The notes beneath the pieces are model-generated. The model did no database searches. It was not told where the DNA came from and saw only the letters and a list, made by a program, of their open reading frames with translations. Shown here piece after piece: positions 42,113 through 52,138 of a stretch of 62,363 nucleotides of DNA. Every line of letters begins with the position of its first letter. Within the stretch, counting starts at the first letter, position 1. Source of the DNA: an uncultured Prevotella sp. (lineage in GTDB: Bacteria > Bacteroidota > Bacteroidia > Bacteroidales > Bacteroidaceae). The translations under genes were made by a program, and so were the position numbers. The stretch lies in the NCBI GenBank assembly GCA_946548065.1, contig CAMNPM010000008.1, positions 1 through 62,363 on the forward strand. Reading direction: 5' to 3'.

Positions 42113-44794
42113 ATGACAGGAGTACGAAGACTTTTTTCCTTGCTGCTTTGCTGGGTGATGACACAGACCGTCACCCTGGCACAGGTGCGCGCCCTGGGTG
42201 GAACAGCACCCCAAGTGTACGCTACAGCACCAGCTCAGATGCAGCCTGCTGTCATCTCGCAGCACTACACCACCAACGAGGGACTGCCCTCCAACTACGT
42301 GACGTGTGTGCTGAAAGACCGCGACGGATTCCTGTGGTTTGGCACATGGTACGGACTCTGTCGCTTCGATGGCGAGAAGTTCGTTACCTTCAACAAGCCC
42401 ACCAAGGATAATGCCGTCATCCCTCCGCGCAAGATAGAAAGCATGGCAGAGGATGCGCAGGGGCGACTGTGGCTGAAGACGGTAGACTGGAAGCTCTACA
42501 CCTTCGACCGCCAGACGGAATGCTTCCATGCCGTCTATGACGAACTGAAGAAGCATACCGGCAACCTACAGGTTATCAAGATACAGCGCACGGACGAAGG
42601 TCATGTCCTGCTGCTCACCAAGGACAAGACGCTGCTGATGGCTCGATGCGACAAACAGGGCGTGAACATCATCAGGCTCTTCGATTCCAACGGGCAGATA
42701 GACACACAGACCCTGCAGCTGCACCACGACGTGACCACCCGGAACAAAGGCTACCACATCTACATCGGTCGCGACTATCGGCTCTTCGTCATGCCCGCCT
42801 CCAGCCGCCTGTCGCTGCAAGAGGCGATGGACAAAGACGAAGCAGACAGCCGGCAGCGACAGCTACAGATGCAACAGACGGCCCACCAAGCGGGCATAGA
42901 CAAATATTCAGAGCTATACCAGGACTCTGACGGGCTGCTATGGGTGACCACCACCTCGCAAGGGGTCTACTGCCTGAACACACCCCGCCAGCAGTTCCGG
43001 CTCATAGCGCTGCCTGACGAACACACTGGCATACGCTGTCTTTTCCAGATGCGCAACGGCAACATCCTGGTAGGCTCGCGCAACCGCAACGTATATCTCT
43101 ACGGAATGGACGGAGAACTGCTCCAGACGCTGTCCTACGACAAGTATGGCATTGGTGCCGTCTACCATGCCACGGAAGACAAGCAGGGACGCCTGTGGCT
43201 GGCCACCAAGGGCGACGGGCTGGTGGTGGCCACACCCGATGACTCGCAGCCTACCGGCTACCGCATAGAGCACTATCGCCACGACCCAGCCAACCCGCAG
43301 AGCATCAGTGGCAACAATGTCTATATGACCTATATCGACTCCCGCCAGCACGTCTGGGTAGGTACGCTGGACGGCGGTCTGAACCTAGTGCGCGAGGAGA
43401 ATGGGCTGCTGACTTTCTACAACAGCCACTACGGACTGAAGCACTATCCTGCCTACGGTCTCTATACCGAGGTGCGCAACATCGTGGAAGACAAGGAAGG
43501 GCGCCTGTGGGTAGGTACCATCGACGGACTGATGAGTCTCCTGACGCGCTTCCAGCGTCCTGAGGAAATACAGTTCAAGACCTACCGCGACCAACCAGAT
43601 GCCTCGTTTGCCAACAACGACATCTACACCCTCTACCGCGACCAGGCTGACCAGATATGGATAGGAGCCTTTGGCGGCGGGCTGCAGAAGCTTAGCGGCG
43701 AAGCCTTAGGAGCGCGCGAGGGACTGCGCAACGATGTGGTCTACTCGATTGCTGAAGACCAACAGGGACACCTCTGGTTTGCCACCGAGGCCGGACTGTC
43801 GCGCTACAACCAACAGACGGGACGCATCCGCAACTTCGACCGCTACGACGGACTGCCCGATGTGCAGATGGAGGAAGCCTCTGCCCTCTGCTGCTCTAAC
43901 GGACACCTCTGGATGGGCTGCAAACAGGGCATACTCACCTTCAACCCGGAACTGCTGCACACCAGCACCACCGCCTATCGCACCTTTATCATGGACCTGG
44001 TGAGCAACCACCAGCCATACCGTGGAGAAAAGGCGCTGGCCTATACCAATCAGGTGGAAATAGAACACGACAACAACTCGTTCACCATCGAGTTTGCCGC
44101 CCTCAACTTCCAGAACCACGGCAACGTGAACTACCGCTACCGGCTGGAAGGCTTCGACCGCGACTGGCGATACAGCGGACCGCACCGCGTAGGCTCCTAC
44201 AACGAGGTGCCACCCGGACACTACACCTTCATCGTAGAGACCATCGATGATGCCAATCCCTCGCTACATTCCTCGGCTCAGCTCGCCATCCGCATCCTGC
44301 CGCCCTGGTGGGCCACGTGGTGGGCATACCTTATCTATATCTGTATCGCTGCACTCATCGCCTGGCTCATCATCCGCACCATGCTGCAGATGAACCGCAT
44401 GCGCAACGAGGTGTACATCAGTCAGCGGCTGGCCAAGCTGACCTCGAAGCCCGACGAGGGCGATGAGTTCATCGACCGCCTGCACCGTATCATCCGCAAG
44501 AACCTGTCGAACACCGACTTCAACATCGATGCCATTGCTGCCGAGATGGGGCTCTCGCGCTCAGCCTTCTATAAAAAAGTAAAGGGTCAGACGGGCTTTG
44601 CGCCCATCGACCTCATCAAGGAGTTCCGCCTCAGCCACGCTGCCGAGCTGCTACAGACCACCAACCTCAGCATTGCCGAGGTAGCCTTCCGCTCCGGATT
44701 TGCTGATGCCAGCTACTTCGGCAAGTGCTTCCGCAAACGCTACGGGCTTTCTCCCCGCGAATACCTGCAAGGAAAGTCGGATAACTTGAGTTAG
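42113..44794 (+). CDS. Membrane sensor-regulator: beta-propeller, Y_Y_Y and AraC domains, no kinase
   Basis: 893 residues with a signal peptide (LFSLLLCWVMTQTVTLAQ). About ten reg_prop-type blades follow (DRDGFLWFGTWYGLCRFDG, EDKQGRLWLATKGDGLVV, EDKEGRLWVGTIDGLMSL and others), then a Y_Y_Y domain (NYRYRLEGFDRDWRYSG). One membrane segment lies at ~733-758 (WAYLIYICIAALIAWLII). After ~35 residues comes an AraC helix-turn-helix domain (~795-890: IDAIAAEMGLSRSAFYKK, SIAEVAFRSGFADASYF). Hybrid two-component sensors of Bacteroides have the same ends, but the histidine kinase and receiver modules are absent. It probably senses an oligosaccharide in the periplasm and controls the surrounding locus. 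Confidence 0.92.
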   Translation: MTGVRRLFSLLLCWVMTQTVTLAQVRALGGTAPQVYATAPAQMQPAVISQHYTTNEGLPSNYVTCVLKDRDGFLWFGTWYGLCRFDGEKFVTFNKPTKDNAVIPPRKIESMAEDAQGRLWLKTVDWKLYTFDRQTECFHAVYDELKKHTGNLQVIKIQRTDEGHVLLLTKDKTLLMARCDKQGVNIIRLFDSNGQIDTQTLQLHHDVTTRNKGYHIYIGRDYRLFVMPASSRLSLQEAMDKDEADSRQRQLQMQQTAHQAGIDKYSELYQDSDGLLWVTTTSQGVYCLNTPRQQFRLIALPDEHTGIRCLFQMRNGNILVGSRNRNVYLYGMDGELLQTLSYDKYGIGAVYHATEDKQGRLWLATKGDGLVVATPDDSQPTGYRIEHYRHDPANPQSISGNNVYMTYIDSRQHVWVGTLDGGLNLVREENGLLTFYNSHYGLKHYPAYGLYTEVRNIVEDKEGRLWVGTIDGLMSLLTRFQRPEEIQFKTYRDQPDASFANNDIYTLYRDQADQIWIGAFGGGLQKLSGEALGAREGLRNDVVYSIAEDQQGHLWFATEAGLSRYNQQTGRIRNFDRYDGLPDVQMEEASALCCSNGHLWMGCKQGILTFNPELLHTSTTAYRTFIMDLVSNHQPYRGEKALAYTNQVEIEHDNNSFTIEFAALNFQNHGNVNYRYRLEGFDRDWRYSGPHRVGSYNEVPPGHYTFIVETIDDANPSLHSSAQLAIRILPPWWATWWAYLIYICIAALIAWLIIRTMLQMNRMRNEVYISQRLAKLTSKPDEGDEFIDRLHRIIRKNLSNTDFNIDAIAAEMGLSRSAFYKKVKGQTGFAPIDLIKEFRLSHAAELLQTTNLSIAEVAFRSGFADASYFGKCFRKRYGLSPREYLQGKSDNLS

Positions 44795-44819
44795 CTCAAA
44801 CTGTCTCATGAGCTAATTC
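44788..44819. repeat. Inverted repeat and GAGTTAA-like motifs after the regulator gene
   Basis: GAGTTAGCTCA (44788-44798, overlapping the stop codon) pairs with TGAGCTAATTC (44809-44819) with one G-T pair. Related GAGTTAAT and GAGTTAAC copies follow at about 44832 and 44854. This could be a weak terminator or a set of protein sites. Confidence 0.4.
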
Positions 44820-44910
44820 CATTGAACAACCGAGTTAATTCACGCGATGTCTTGAGTTAACCCAGGAAATACGGCGGTCAAAGCCATCCTACAGAATAGA
44901 CAGCAATAAA

Positions 44911-44946
44911 GAAGCAGGCTCCCCAACGTTCGGGAAGCCTGCTTCT
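44911..44946. terminator. Bidirectional terminator between the regulator and susD
   Basis: GAAGCAGGCT (44911-44920) pairs with AGCCTGCTTC (44937-44946); the inner part CCCC/GGG extends the stem. It lies between two convergent transcription units. Confidence 0.85.
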
Positions 44947-44966
44947 AAATATTTCAAGACACGCGG

Positions 44967-47204
44967 TTACTCTGCCAGCGGGTCGAAGGTACCATTGGCA
45001 CCGCCATTGTTGTAGTCTTCCCAGCCAATGGTCTGGGGCAGCTTCTGGTTGTGCGTCTGCGCACCGCTGCTGAGACCCAGGAAGTAGTACTTCGGACGGA
45101 AGTTGATGTACAGCGCATTGTGCTGCGAGTCGCGTCCGTCGCCCATCTTATAGCTGGTAACAAGGTTCGTGTTGTACCAAGTCTTCAGGTCGGCAAGCTG
45201 AGTAGAAAGATCCTCTTTGCTGAAGTTGACACCCTCAGGACGAGCCACGCCAGCCTTCACCAAGGGGTCGCCATCCCATTGAGAGGTACCTACACCAAAC
45301 TTGTCGCCCGTACGGAACTCTATGTTCTCACGACGCTGGCCGTTCATCGGAGTGAAGCCCAGCCATGTGCAGGTGTTGCCACCCCAGCCTGTCAGCGTCC
45401 AAGAGGCAGGAGCACCGGTAGGCTGCTGAGTACCACCATCGAAAAGCATCCAGCGACGCATGTCGTCGAAGCGCTTGCCCTCATAGGCAAACTCAATCTG
45501 GCGCTCGTACAGGATAGCACTCATACAAGCAGCCTGGTCGCCAGACAGGTTTTCCTGCAGGCCATAGTTTACAGCTGCACTATAGCCAGCACGAGCACGA
45601 ATCTGCTGCAGATAGCCCACAGCTTCTGCCATCTGGCCGGCACCGCAAGCAGCCTCAGCCAGGTTCAGCAGTACCTCGGCATAGCGAATCTCAATCAGAG
45701 GAGCAGCAGAGTAGAACGGAGCAGCACCCTTAGTGTCTGCAGCAACATAACTATAGAGCGGAGAGCCATTGACATCCAGGTCATCGCTCTTCTTGCGTAC
45801 ATAGATGCCTTGCTTGCTGGTTAACAGATTGTCTGCACCATAGGAGTTTCCACTCTCCGGGTTGCCCTGATCGCTCAAAGATGTGTACCAGACATAGTTC
45901 CACAGCACATAGTTCTTACCGTCAGATGGGTTATGAGCATCGCGCAGCGAAGCATCGCCATTATAAGCCCAGCGGAATCCGGGGAAGGCGAAGGTGCGAT
46001 AGAAACGCGGGTCGCGGTTCATGAACGGTGCAGTCTCGTCGTAAGCATACTTACTGCGCTCCAGTTTGGAGTAAGTGTTCTTATAGGTACGACCAGCGGC
46101 AACGGCGAGGTCAGGCACATTGGCAAGATTAGGTATCTTACCATCGGCCATGGGGAAGAGCTCGACGAGAGCCAGACCGGCACGCTTACCGCCACCACCG
46201 GTGTTTGCCGGACGGATGTCACGCTCCCAGCGGTTGTTGCGCTGATTGTCAAGTCCGTCACCTGGTATATTGTTGTAAAGTCCAACGAATACAGCCTCTG
46301 GATTAACGTTTTGTGTCAGGAACTGTGCTGCGAAGTCAGAACCGTTGATATTGTTGTTGGTCTGATAGAGGCCATAGCCACAAGCATTAATAGAGGTCAG
46401 ATCCTCTTTCATTTCCGTATAAGCCTGTTGCCAGCGGGTCTGGTCGTTGCTGCGGTTGAACAGCGGGCTGGCCCACAGCAGCAGCACACGGCCCTTCAGA
46501 GCCAGAGCAGTACCGGTAGTCACGCGACCGTAGTCACCACTACCCCATCCGCCGCCTAAAGTGAACGGAGCCAGCAGGGTGGCAGACTGTTCAAGGTCGT
46601 TGAGGATAAAGTCAATGGTCTCCTTGGTGGTAGAACGCGGAGTGTAATTGTCGACAATGGGGTCAAGCATCTCAGTCACGATGGGCACACCACCATACCA
46701 CTTCACCAAGTTGTAGTAGCACCATGCCCGGAAGAAGTAGGCCTGACCCAGCATCTGATTCTTCTGCTCTTCCGTCAGCGAACTTCCGCTGACACCAGCG
46801 ATAAAGTCGTTGATGTTGCGGATACGTCCGTAGATAGAGTTCTGGATGTTATTGTGGGCACCCATGAAGTAGTCAGGCACAGCATTCTGAGTAGACATGG
46901 AAGTCAGCTCAATCTCGGGATTGACGAAATTGCTGAATCCGGTATACTCCTCAGTAGAACTTCCTGCGATGTCGGCATTACCCATCGATACGGACAGATA
47001 GTTGGTACTCTCCGTCAAGTCGCCTACCTGAGGCAGGCACCATGCATAAATATCGTTCAGACGGGCATTGGCACCTTCGATATAATTATAGACATCAGTC
47101 GTTACGTTATCGTAGTTCTTCTTGTCCTGCAGGAACTGGTCGCTGCAAGCAGAGAAGGCAAAAGCCGACATGAGGCCTAAGCTGAAATATTTTATTGCTT
47201 TCAT
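44967..47204 (-). CDS. SusD/RagB-family outer-membrane glycan-binding lipoprotein
   Basis: 745 residues, at the large end for SusD proteins. The lipobox is AFAFSACSDQ with Cys20, so the protein is lipid-anchored. The helical TPR-like SusD core is evident (QAYFFRAWCYYNLVKWYGGV, RYAEVLLNLAEAACGAG, CMSAILYERQIEFAYEGKRF). SusD caps the SusC channel and delivers oligosaccharides to it. It is encoded 27 bp after the SusC gene, the usual order. No SGBP-type gene follows; instead the DUF4957-like lipoprotein is upstream of susC. Confidence 0.96.
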   Translation of the reverse strand: MKAIKYFSLGLMSAFAFSACSDQFLQDKKNYDNVTTDVYNYIEGANARLNDIYAWCLPQVGDLTESTNYLSVSMGNADIAGSSTEEYTGFSNFVNPEIELTSMSTQNAVPDYFMGAHNNIQNSIYGRIRNINDFIAGVSGSSLTEEQKNQMLGQAYFFRAWCYYNLVKWYGGVPIVTEMLDPIVDNYTPRSTTKETIDFILNDLEQSATLLAPFTLGGGWGSGDYGRVTTGTALALKGRVLLLWASPLFNRSNDQTRWQQAYTEMKEDLTSINACGYGLYQTNNNINGSDFAAQFLTQNVNPEAVFVGLYNNIPGDGLDNQRNNRWERDIRPANTGGGGKRAGLALVELFPMADGKIPNLANVPDLAVAAGRTYKNTYSKLERSKYAYDETAPFMNRDPRFYRTFAFPGFRWAYNGDASLRDAHNPSDGKNYVLWNYVWYTSLSDQGNPESGNSYGADNLLTSKQGIYVRKKSDDLDVNGSPLYSYVAADTKGAAPFYSAAPLIEIRYAEVLLNLAEAACGAGQMAEAVGYLQQIRARAGYSAAVNYGLQENLSGDQAACMSAILYERQIEFAYEGKRFDDMRRWMLFDGGTQQPTGAPASWTLTGWGGNTCTWLGFTPMNGQRRENIEFRTGDKFGVGTSQWDGDPLVKAGVARPEGVNFSKEDLSTQLADLKTWYNTNLVTSYKMGDGRDSQHNALYINFRPKYYFLGLSSGAQTHNQKLPQTIGWEDYNNGGANGTFDPLAE

Positions 47205-47231
47205 ATTCTTATTCTTTTATCTATAGTCAAC

Positions 47232-50200
47232 TTAGAAAGACACATTGAGTCCGATATCCCATTTGCGCAGTGTAGGATATGCGCCATAAGTGCCTGCCAT
47301 GGGGCTGGTGAACTTGTCGGGATAGGGATTGTAGAAGTTGATGAGGTTCTGACCAGTAACATTGATACGAACATTCTTGATACCAATGCTCTTGAACCAC
47401 TCCTTCGGCAGCTGGTAAGCCAGCGTCAGACGGCTCAGGCGAACGCTGGCAGCACTGATGCGCCAGAAGTTAGAAGCCACAGCGTTGACACTCTGGTAAG
47501 CCAGGTTGGGATAGTGAGCCTCGCGGTTGGCCTTCACAACGAGATTGCCGCTGCCGTCGTAGACATCCTGGTAAGCATACATGTTGTCAGGATTCCAGAA
47601 CGAAGGCATGTTGTAGTACTCAATGTTAGCACCTGAAGCCACACCGATGGCAGCAGCCGGCAGCGTGGTATAGCCACCCCAGCTGGCACCCAGCTGAGCG
47701 GTCAGCGAGATGCCCTTCCAGTCAGCATGCAGGTTCAGCGTCATGCCGTAAGGATTCGAGCGGTTCGACAGACAAACCTGGTCGTTGGCCTGGTCGACGA
47801 TGCCGTCAGGACCAGCATAGGTACCCGTTGTGGAATCATAAGCACCGCGAACGTCCTTATAGATCAGCATACCCGGACGGACCTTGTCCTTGGTCATACC
47901 CATGTAAGAAGTGATGTTGTACTTCTCGAAGTACTCCTCGATATCCTGGAACGAGCGGAACATACCGATGCACTGCATACCCCAGGTACCGATGTCGGTA
48001 CGGCTGCCCGGACGAATCTGGCGATAGATATACTCCTTCTCCCAGTCCATCAGCAGCACCTCGTTGTCGCGGAAGCCGGTGTTCAGGCCAATGCGATACT
48101 TGAAGTCCTTGCCAATCTTGTCGCGCCAGGTGAAGCTGAACTCCCAACCCCAGCTGTTCATCTCACCCAGGTTGGTAGAAGCCGACTGCGTACCGATGGT
48201 GGTAGGAATCTCCTGGTTCAGGTTGAGCAGCATCTCACGGTTGCGCTCCTTATAGTAGTCGATGGTCACAGCCAGACGACGGTTGAGCACTTGGAAGTCC
48301 AAACCAACGTTGGTCTTGTAAGACTTATCCCAGTGTACATCCTCGTTGACGGCGGAATTGTTCTTATTGATGGTGATGCGGTTGCTGGAGTCGGTGCTAC
48401 TGCCTGTGCCAAAGATGACACCACGGTTGGCATCCTGTGCGTAGATCTGCATCCACTGCCAGGCTGCCAAGTTGTCACGACCGGTAAGACCCCAGCTGAA
48501 GCGAACCTTCAGGAAGTCTACCCACTTCACTGCCTTGATATTCTGCCACCAAGGCTCCTCGCTGATTACCCAACCGGCAGAGATAGCGGGGAAGGTACCC
48601 CAGTAGTTCTTGGGTGCGAACTTGGTAGAGGCATCCGAACGGAGCAAGAACTCGAACAGATAGCGGTCGGCATAGGCGTAGTTGATACGTCCGATGTACG
48701 ACAGCGTACCGCTCTCACTGCGGGTGAATACCGTTGTCATCTCACCGTCTGCTGAGTTGTACTGCTGCGTGGTGAAAGGATAAGGATTCTCACGCTGGCC
48801 CATCAGATATTCATTTTCTGCCTCCGACTTCTCAATAGAGAACAGGGCATTGACGCTATGCCGGCCAAACTCACGGCCATACTGGGCGGTGAAGTTGATC
48901 TGGTAGTTGTCGGTACGGTTTGTCGTACGATACAGCATATTGCCATTGTTGGTTTTAATGGCATTGAAGTTGGAGGTGGCCAGATAGTCAAACGAACTGT
49001 CGTCACCGCTGGTAGGCGTATAGAGGTGCTCGCCAGAACCATAACGGCGGTTCATGGAGTAGAGCGTGAAGCTCGAACCATACTGGTTGGTCTTGTCGTT
49101 GTTGATACTCTTCGAGTAAGAGAACTTCAGCTTCAAGCCCTTCAGAATCTTGCTCCAACCGAAGTCGTAGCTGATGCTGGCGTTGATGCTCGAGTTGTTG
49201 GTCATGTTGCGGCTGTAGTCACCATTGTTCTGCAACACATCGAAGTTGTAGAGCTGGTTCTGGTTCTTCTGCGTACCACTGACACCGTAGGCAGGGATAT
49301 AGTTGCCGTCTACCTCCTCAGGAATGTAGCGTGGACGGGTGAGCAGCAGGTTGTAGTCCTTCTCATTGCCCGAGCCACCAACCTTCACCAGCGGGGTGTT
49401 CTTCTTACCATAGTCACCGCTGACGGTCAGGTTGGCTGACAGATAGTCGGTAATCTTCACATCGACACCGGCACGGTAGTTCCAGCGGTCGTAGTCAAGC
49501 TTACCCAGGTTACCATCCTGCTTGAAGTAGGTCACACCGGCGAAATAGCTGACCTTATCGGTAGCACCGCTGATGTTGATAGCGTGACGGGTAGTGTAAC
49601 CGGTCTTCCAGTACTTGTCCAGCAGGTCATAGTTCAGCGACTTCATAGCCTCCAACTCGTCAGCCTGGAACAGGGCTGTTGTAGGGTTCAGACTGGTATT
49701 GGTGGGGTCGGCAGCCGCAATGGCATTGAACAGGCGGCCATAGTTATAAGCACTCAGCATGGAGGGACGGGCCACTTCGGTGGTAATACCTACAGAACCG
49801 CTATAGCTGATGCTGGGCGCACCCATCTTACCTTTCTTGGTGGTTACGAGGATAACACCGTTAGCAGCGCGGGCACCATAGACGGCAGCCGAGGCATCCT
49901 TCAGCACCGAGATGCTCTCCACCTCAGAGGGGTCGAGGTTGTTGAAGGCCTCAGCACCGAGGTTCTGTGTAGAGTTACCAACCTTCACGTCGTTAGGATA
50001 GATATAGCCATCGATAACGAACAGAGGCTGCTGGGCAGTAGAACCGATCTCACCCATAGAACCTACGTCACGGATAGACAGGCGGGCGTTCTCACCGGGA
50101 CGGCTGTCACCGCCGCTGACTGACAGACCATTTACCAAACCGCCCAGCGAGCTGGCCAGACCACCGTTGGCAAGATCCTGAATGTCATCTACCTCAACAG

Positions 50201-50558
50201 AAGCCACCGAACCTGTCAGGTGGGCCTTCTTCTGTGTGCCGTAACCTACGACCACCACTTCTTCCAGGGTCTGCTTGTCTTCCTGCAGCGTAACAGTGCC
50301 ACCAGGAGCCACCGTCATAGGCATGTAGCCGATATAGGTAATGGTAACCTTGGCACCCTTGGGAGCCTGAATCTTGTAGTTACCGTCAAGGTCAGTCACC
50401 GTAGCGTTCTTCGTGCCGTCAACGGTCACCGTAGCACCGATAACAGGTTCACCCAGCTCGTCAAGCACGGTACCTGTTACGGTCTGGTTCTGAGCCATAG
50501 CAGATGCCGAGAACATCAGCATCAGACTGAGGCATAAGCTTTTTATATATTTTTTCAT
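47232..50558 (-). CDS. SusC/RagA-family TonB-linked outer-membrane transporter
   Basis: 1108 residues with a signal peptide (MKKYIKSLCLSLMLMFSASAMAQ). The N-terminal carboxypeptidase-regulatory-like domain (VTGTVLDELGEPVIGATVTV) is followed by the TonB-box region and plug (LEEVVVVGYGTQKKAHLTGS, SISVLKDASAAVYGARAANG). The remaining ~850 residues form the barrel, ending in a terminal aromatic strand (KWDIGLNVSF). It imports oligosaccharides using TonB energy together with the SusD protein. No extra N-terminal anti-sigma-interacting (STN) domain is present, which agrees with control by a sensor-regulator rather than a sigma factor. Confidence 0.97.
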   Translation of the reverse strand: MKKYIKSLCLSLMLMFSASAMAQNQTVTGTVLDELGEPVIGATVTVDGTKNATVTDLDGNYKIQAPKGAKVTITYIGYMPMTVAPGGTVTLQEDKQTLEEVVVVGYGTQKKAHLTGSVASVEVDDIQDLANGGLASSLGGLVNGLSVSGGDSRPGENARLSIRDVGSMGEIGSTAQQPLFVIDGYIYPNDVKVGNSTQNLGAEAFNNLDPSEVESISVLKDASAAVYGARAANGVILVTTKKGKMGAPSISYSGSVGITTEVARPSMLSAYNYGRLFNAIAAADPTNTSLNPTTALFQADELEAMKSLNYDLLDKYWKTGYTTRHAINISGATDKVSYFAGVTYFKQDGNLGKLDYDRWNYRAGVDVKITDYLSANLTVSGDYGKKNTPLVKVGGSGNEKDYNLLLTRPRYIPEEVDGNYIPAYGVSGTQKNQNQLYNFDVLQNNGDYSRNMTNNSSINASISYDFGWSKILKGLKLKFSYSKSINNDKTNQYGSSFTLYSMNRRYGSGEHLYTPTSGDDSSFDYLATSNFNAIKTNNGNMLYRTTNRTDNYQINFTAQYGREFGRHSVNALFSIEKSEAENEYLMGQRENPYPFTTQQYNSADGEMTTVFTRSESGTLSYIGRINYAYADRYLFEFLLRSDASTKFAPKNYWGTFPAISAGWVISEEPWWQNIKAVKWVDFLKVRFSWGLTGRDNLAAWQWMQIYAQDANRGVIFGTGSSTDSSNRITINKNNSAVNEDVHWDKSYKTNVGLDFQVLNRRLAVTIDYYKERNREMLLNLNQEIPTTIGTQSASTNLGEMNSWGWEFSFTWRDKIGKDFKYRIGLNTGFRDNEVLLMDWEKEYIYRQIRPGSRTDIGTWGMQCIGMFRSFQDIEEYFEKYNITSYMGMTKDKVRPGMLIYKDVRGAYDSTTGTYAGPDGIVDQANDQVCLSNRSNPYGMTLNLHADWKGISLTAQLGASWGGYTTLPAAAIGVASGANIEYYNMPSFWNPDNMYAYQDVYDGSGNLVVKANREAHYPNLAYQSVNAVASNFWRISAASVRLSRLTLAYQLPKEWFKSIGIKNVRINVTGQNLINFYNPYPDKFTSPMAGTYGAYPTLRKWDIGLNVSF

Positions 50559-50584
50559 AATCCGTAGTTTTTTCGAGTTTACGA

Positions 50585-52111
50585 TTATTTAAGCCAACGC
50601 GGGTCACCGATTTTACTTGAGATAGCACCAGTTGGTGTCAGATTGATACCGAAGTTCTCCTTAGTAAAGTCAAGCGATTTCTTAGTCTCTGCCAAGTCGA
50701 AACCTGGATCCTCTTCAGTAGCCCATTTGCCCTTATCAGTGCCATCCACCGTGCTGACAACACCCCAAGTGGTGTTCTGGTTCTGATGCCAATTGACCGT
50801 ACAGTTGCCCTGAATAAACTTCTGTATTCTCCAAGTGTCATAGAAGATGTTGTTGTCGAAGGTGATGACGTATTTGTTCTGGTTAGGTGTTCTGTCAGCG
50901 AAGTTCTTGCCGTCCATAATACGGATAAACGTATTGTCCATCCAAGTCACAGTGCCATCGGCAGTGGGGAACACACGGTCGACATCCTTATTGTTGAAAC
51001 GGATGGTGAAGTTCTTGCTGTTCGAGGCGATGTTCATGATGGTGGTATTGCGGATAGTCATGCCCTTGATACATCCATACCAGAACTGGCCTCCACTGGG
51101 GGCAGTGTATTTATTGGAATATGCAGAAAGTAATGCGTAATTGCTGCTAACAGAACCGTCAAAGTCCAGCTGAATGACGCAGTTCTGAATGCGCAGGTCG
51201 GCAATACCCCAGGAGCAGTCACCGACGGTGAAGAACGAGCCCTTCACATCTTTGAATGCACAGTCGTCAACAAGAATAGGATCCATCAACACATATACAT
51301 CTGCTGGCTTGCCACTGTTTTTACCAGCAGTAACGTTCTGTGCTTCTGCCGATGCCGTGGCGGGAGGATTGGGCGACATCTCGATGACACCCTTCTTGCC
51401 GGAAGCCTCTGAACAATCGAAGTTAATCCACTTTACTTTCAGCTGGGCTGAAGTATGGATAACGCCATCAGCGCCAAAGGTAACGACGGGATGAGAGACC
51501 TTATTGCCGCGCAGGGTCATCTTGTTACCCATAAAGTCGACAGCACCGTTACAGGTATAGTGGCCGTCTGCCTCCAACTCAAAGGCCTGTTCCTCTTCGC
51601 TGTCGGTCATGTTTGCACTGATATACGCTGCGATGTCTGAGCCGTCAGGAATCACCTTGGCATCTATCATTGTAGAGTAGCTGAAAGATGTTGCATCAGG
51701 AGCATCGGTATTGTTCAACTTAGTGTTTCCAAGCGTCTTTACTTTCACCATATAGCGAGTGTCCTCTGCCTTAGGGAATGTAAAGTAGACACCATCCACA
51801 ACACCGTTCACCAGTTCCACGGGATTCTCAGGATCATCGACGTTGTAAGCCTGATACTCATAGCCGCCTGCACCCATAACAGCCTTCCATGTCACCCTGA
51901 TGCTTTCACTACCGTCGGAGTTCACCTGAGTACTGAAACAGTCTTTTGTCAGTTCAGGCGATTCTAGCGTACTGTTAGTTACAGAACTGCTAAAAGTCTC
52001 ATCAGTGAAACCATCCTTGGCGCACGAAGCAAGGAAAAGGGCACTTGCTCCTGTGAGGGCAAGTACGCACATCTTACTGTACGTAAAGAAATGAAGTTTC
52101 TTCATAAGCAA
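50585..52111 (-). CDS. Surface lipoprotein with DUF4957/DUF5123-like beta-helix
   Basis: 508 residues; a second ATG two codons in is also possible. The lipobox ALFLASC gives Cys30. A fibronectin-like domain (VTWKAVMGAGGYEYQAYNVD) covers residues ~60-125. The C-terminal ~330 residues resemble a right-handed parallel beta-helix (GAVDFMGNKMTLRGNKV, IQNCVIQLDFDG, MTIRNTTIMNIASNSKN, VITFDNNIFYDTWRIQKF), as in DUF4957/DUF5123 proteins found in pectin-type loci. It may be a surface glycan-binding protein or a lyase; no catalytic residues were identified. It lies 26 bp ahead of susC. Confidence 0.8.
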   Translation of the reverse strand: MLMKKLHFFTYSKMCVLALTGASALFLASCAKDGFTDETFSSSVTNSTLESPELTKDCFSTQVNSDGSESIRVTWKAVMGAGGYEYQAYNVDDPENPVELVNGVVDGVYFTFPKAEDTRYMVKVKTLGNTKLNNTDAPDATSFSYSTMIDAKVIPDGSDIAAYISANMTDSEEEQAFELEADGHYTCNGAVDFMGNKMTLRGNKVSHPVVTFGADGVIHTSAQLKVKWINFDCSEASGKKGVIEMSPNPPATASAEAQNVTAGKNSGKPADVYVLMDPILVDDCAFKDVKGSFFTVGDCSWGIADLRIQNCVIQLDFDGSVSSNYALLSAYSNKYTAPSGGQFWYGCIKGMTIRNTTIMNIASNSKNFTIRFNNKDVDRVFPTADGTVTWMDNTFIRIMDGKNFADRTPNQNKYVITFDNNIFYDTWRIQKFIQGNCTVNWHQNQNTTWGVVSTVDGTDKGKWATEEDPGFDLAETKKSLDFTKENFGINLTPTGAISSKIGDPRWLK

Positions 52112-52138
52112 AATTTTTAATTAGTTATTATTAGTTAT

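Noticed and set aside
44828..44862. GAGTTAA copies as binding sites of the adjacent regulator
   Set aside because: Only short partial matches; no similar cluster was seen at the likely target promoters near 26556 or 53030, so kept only as a low-confidence repeat.
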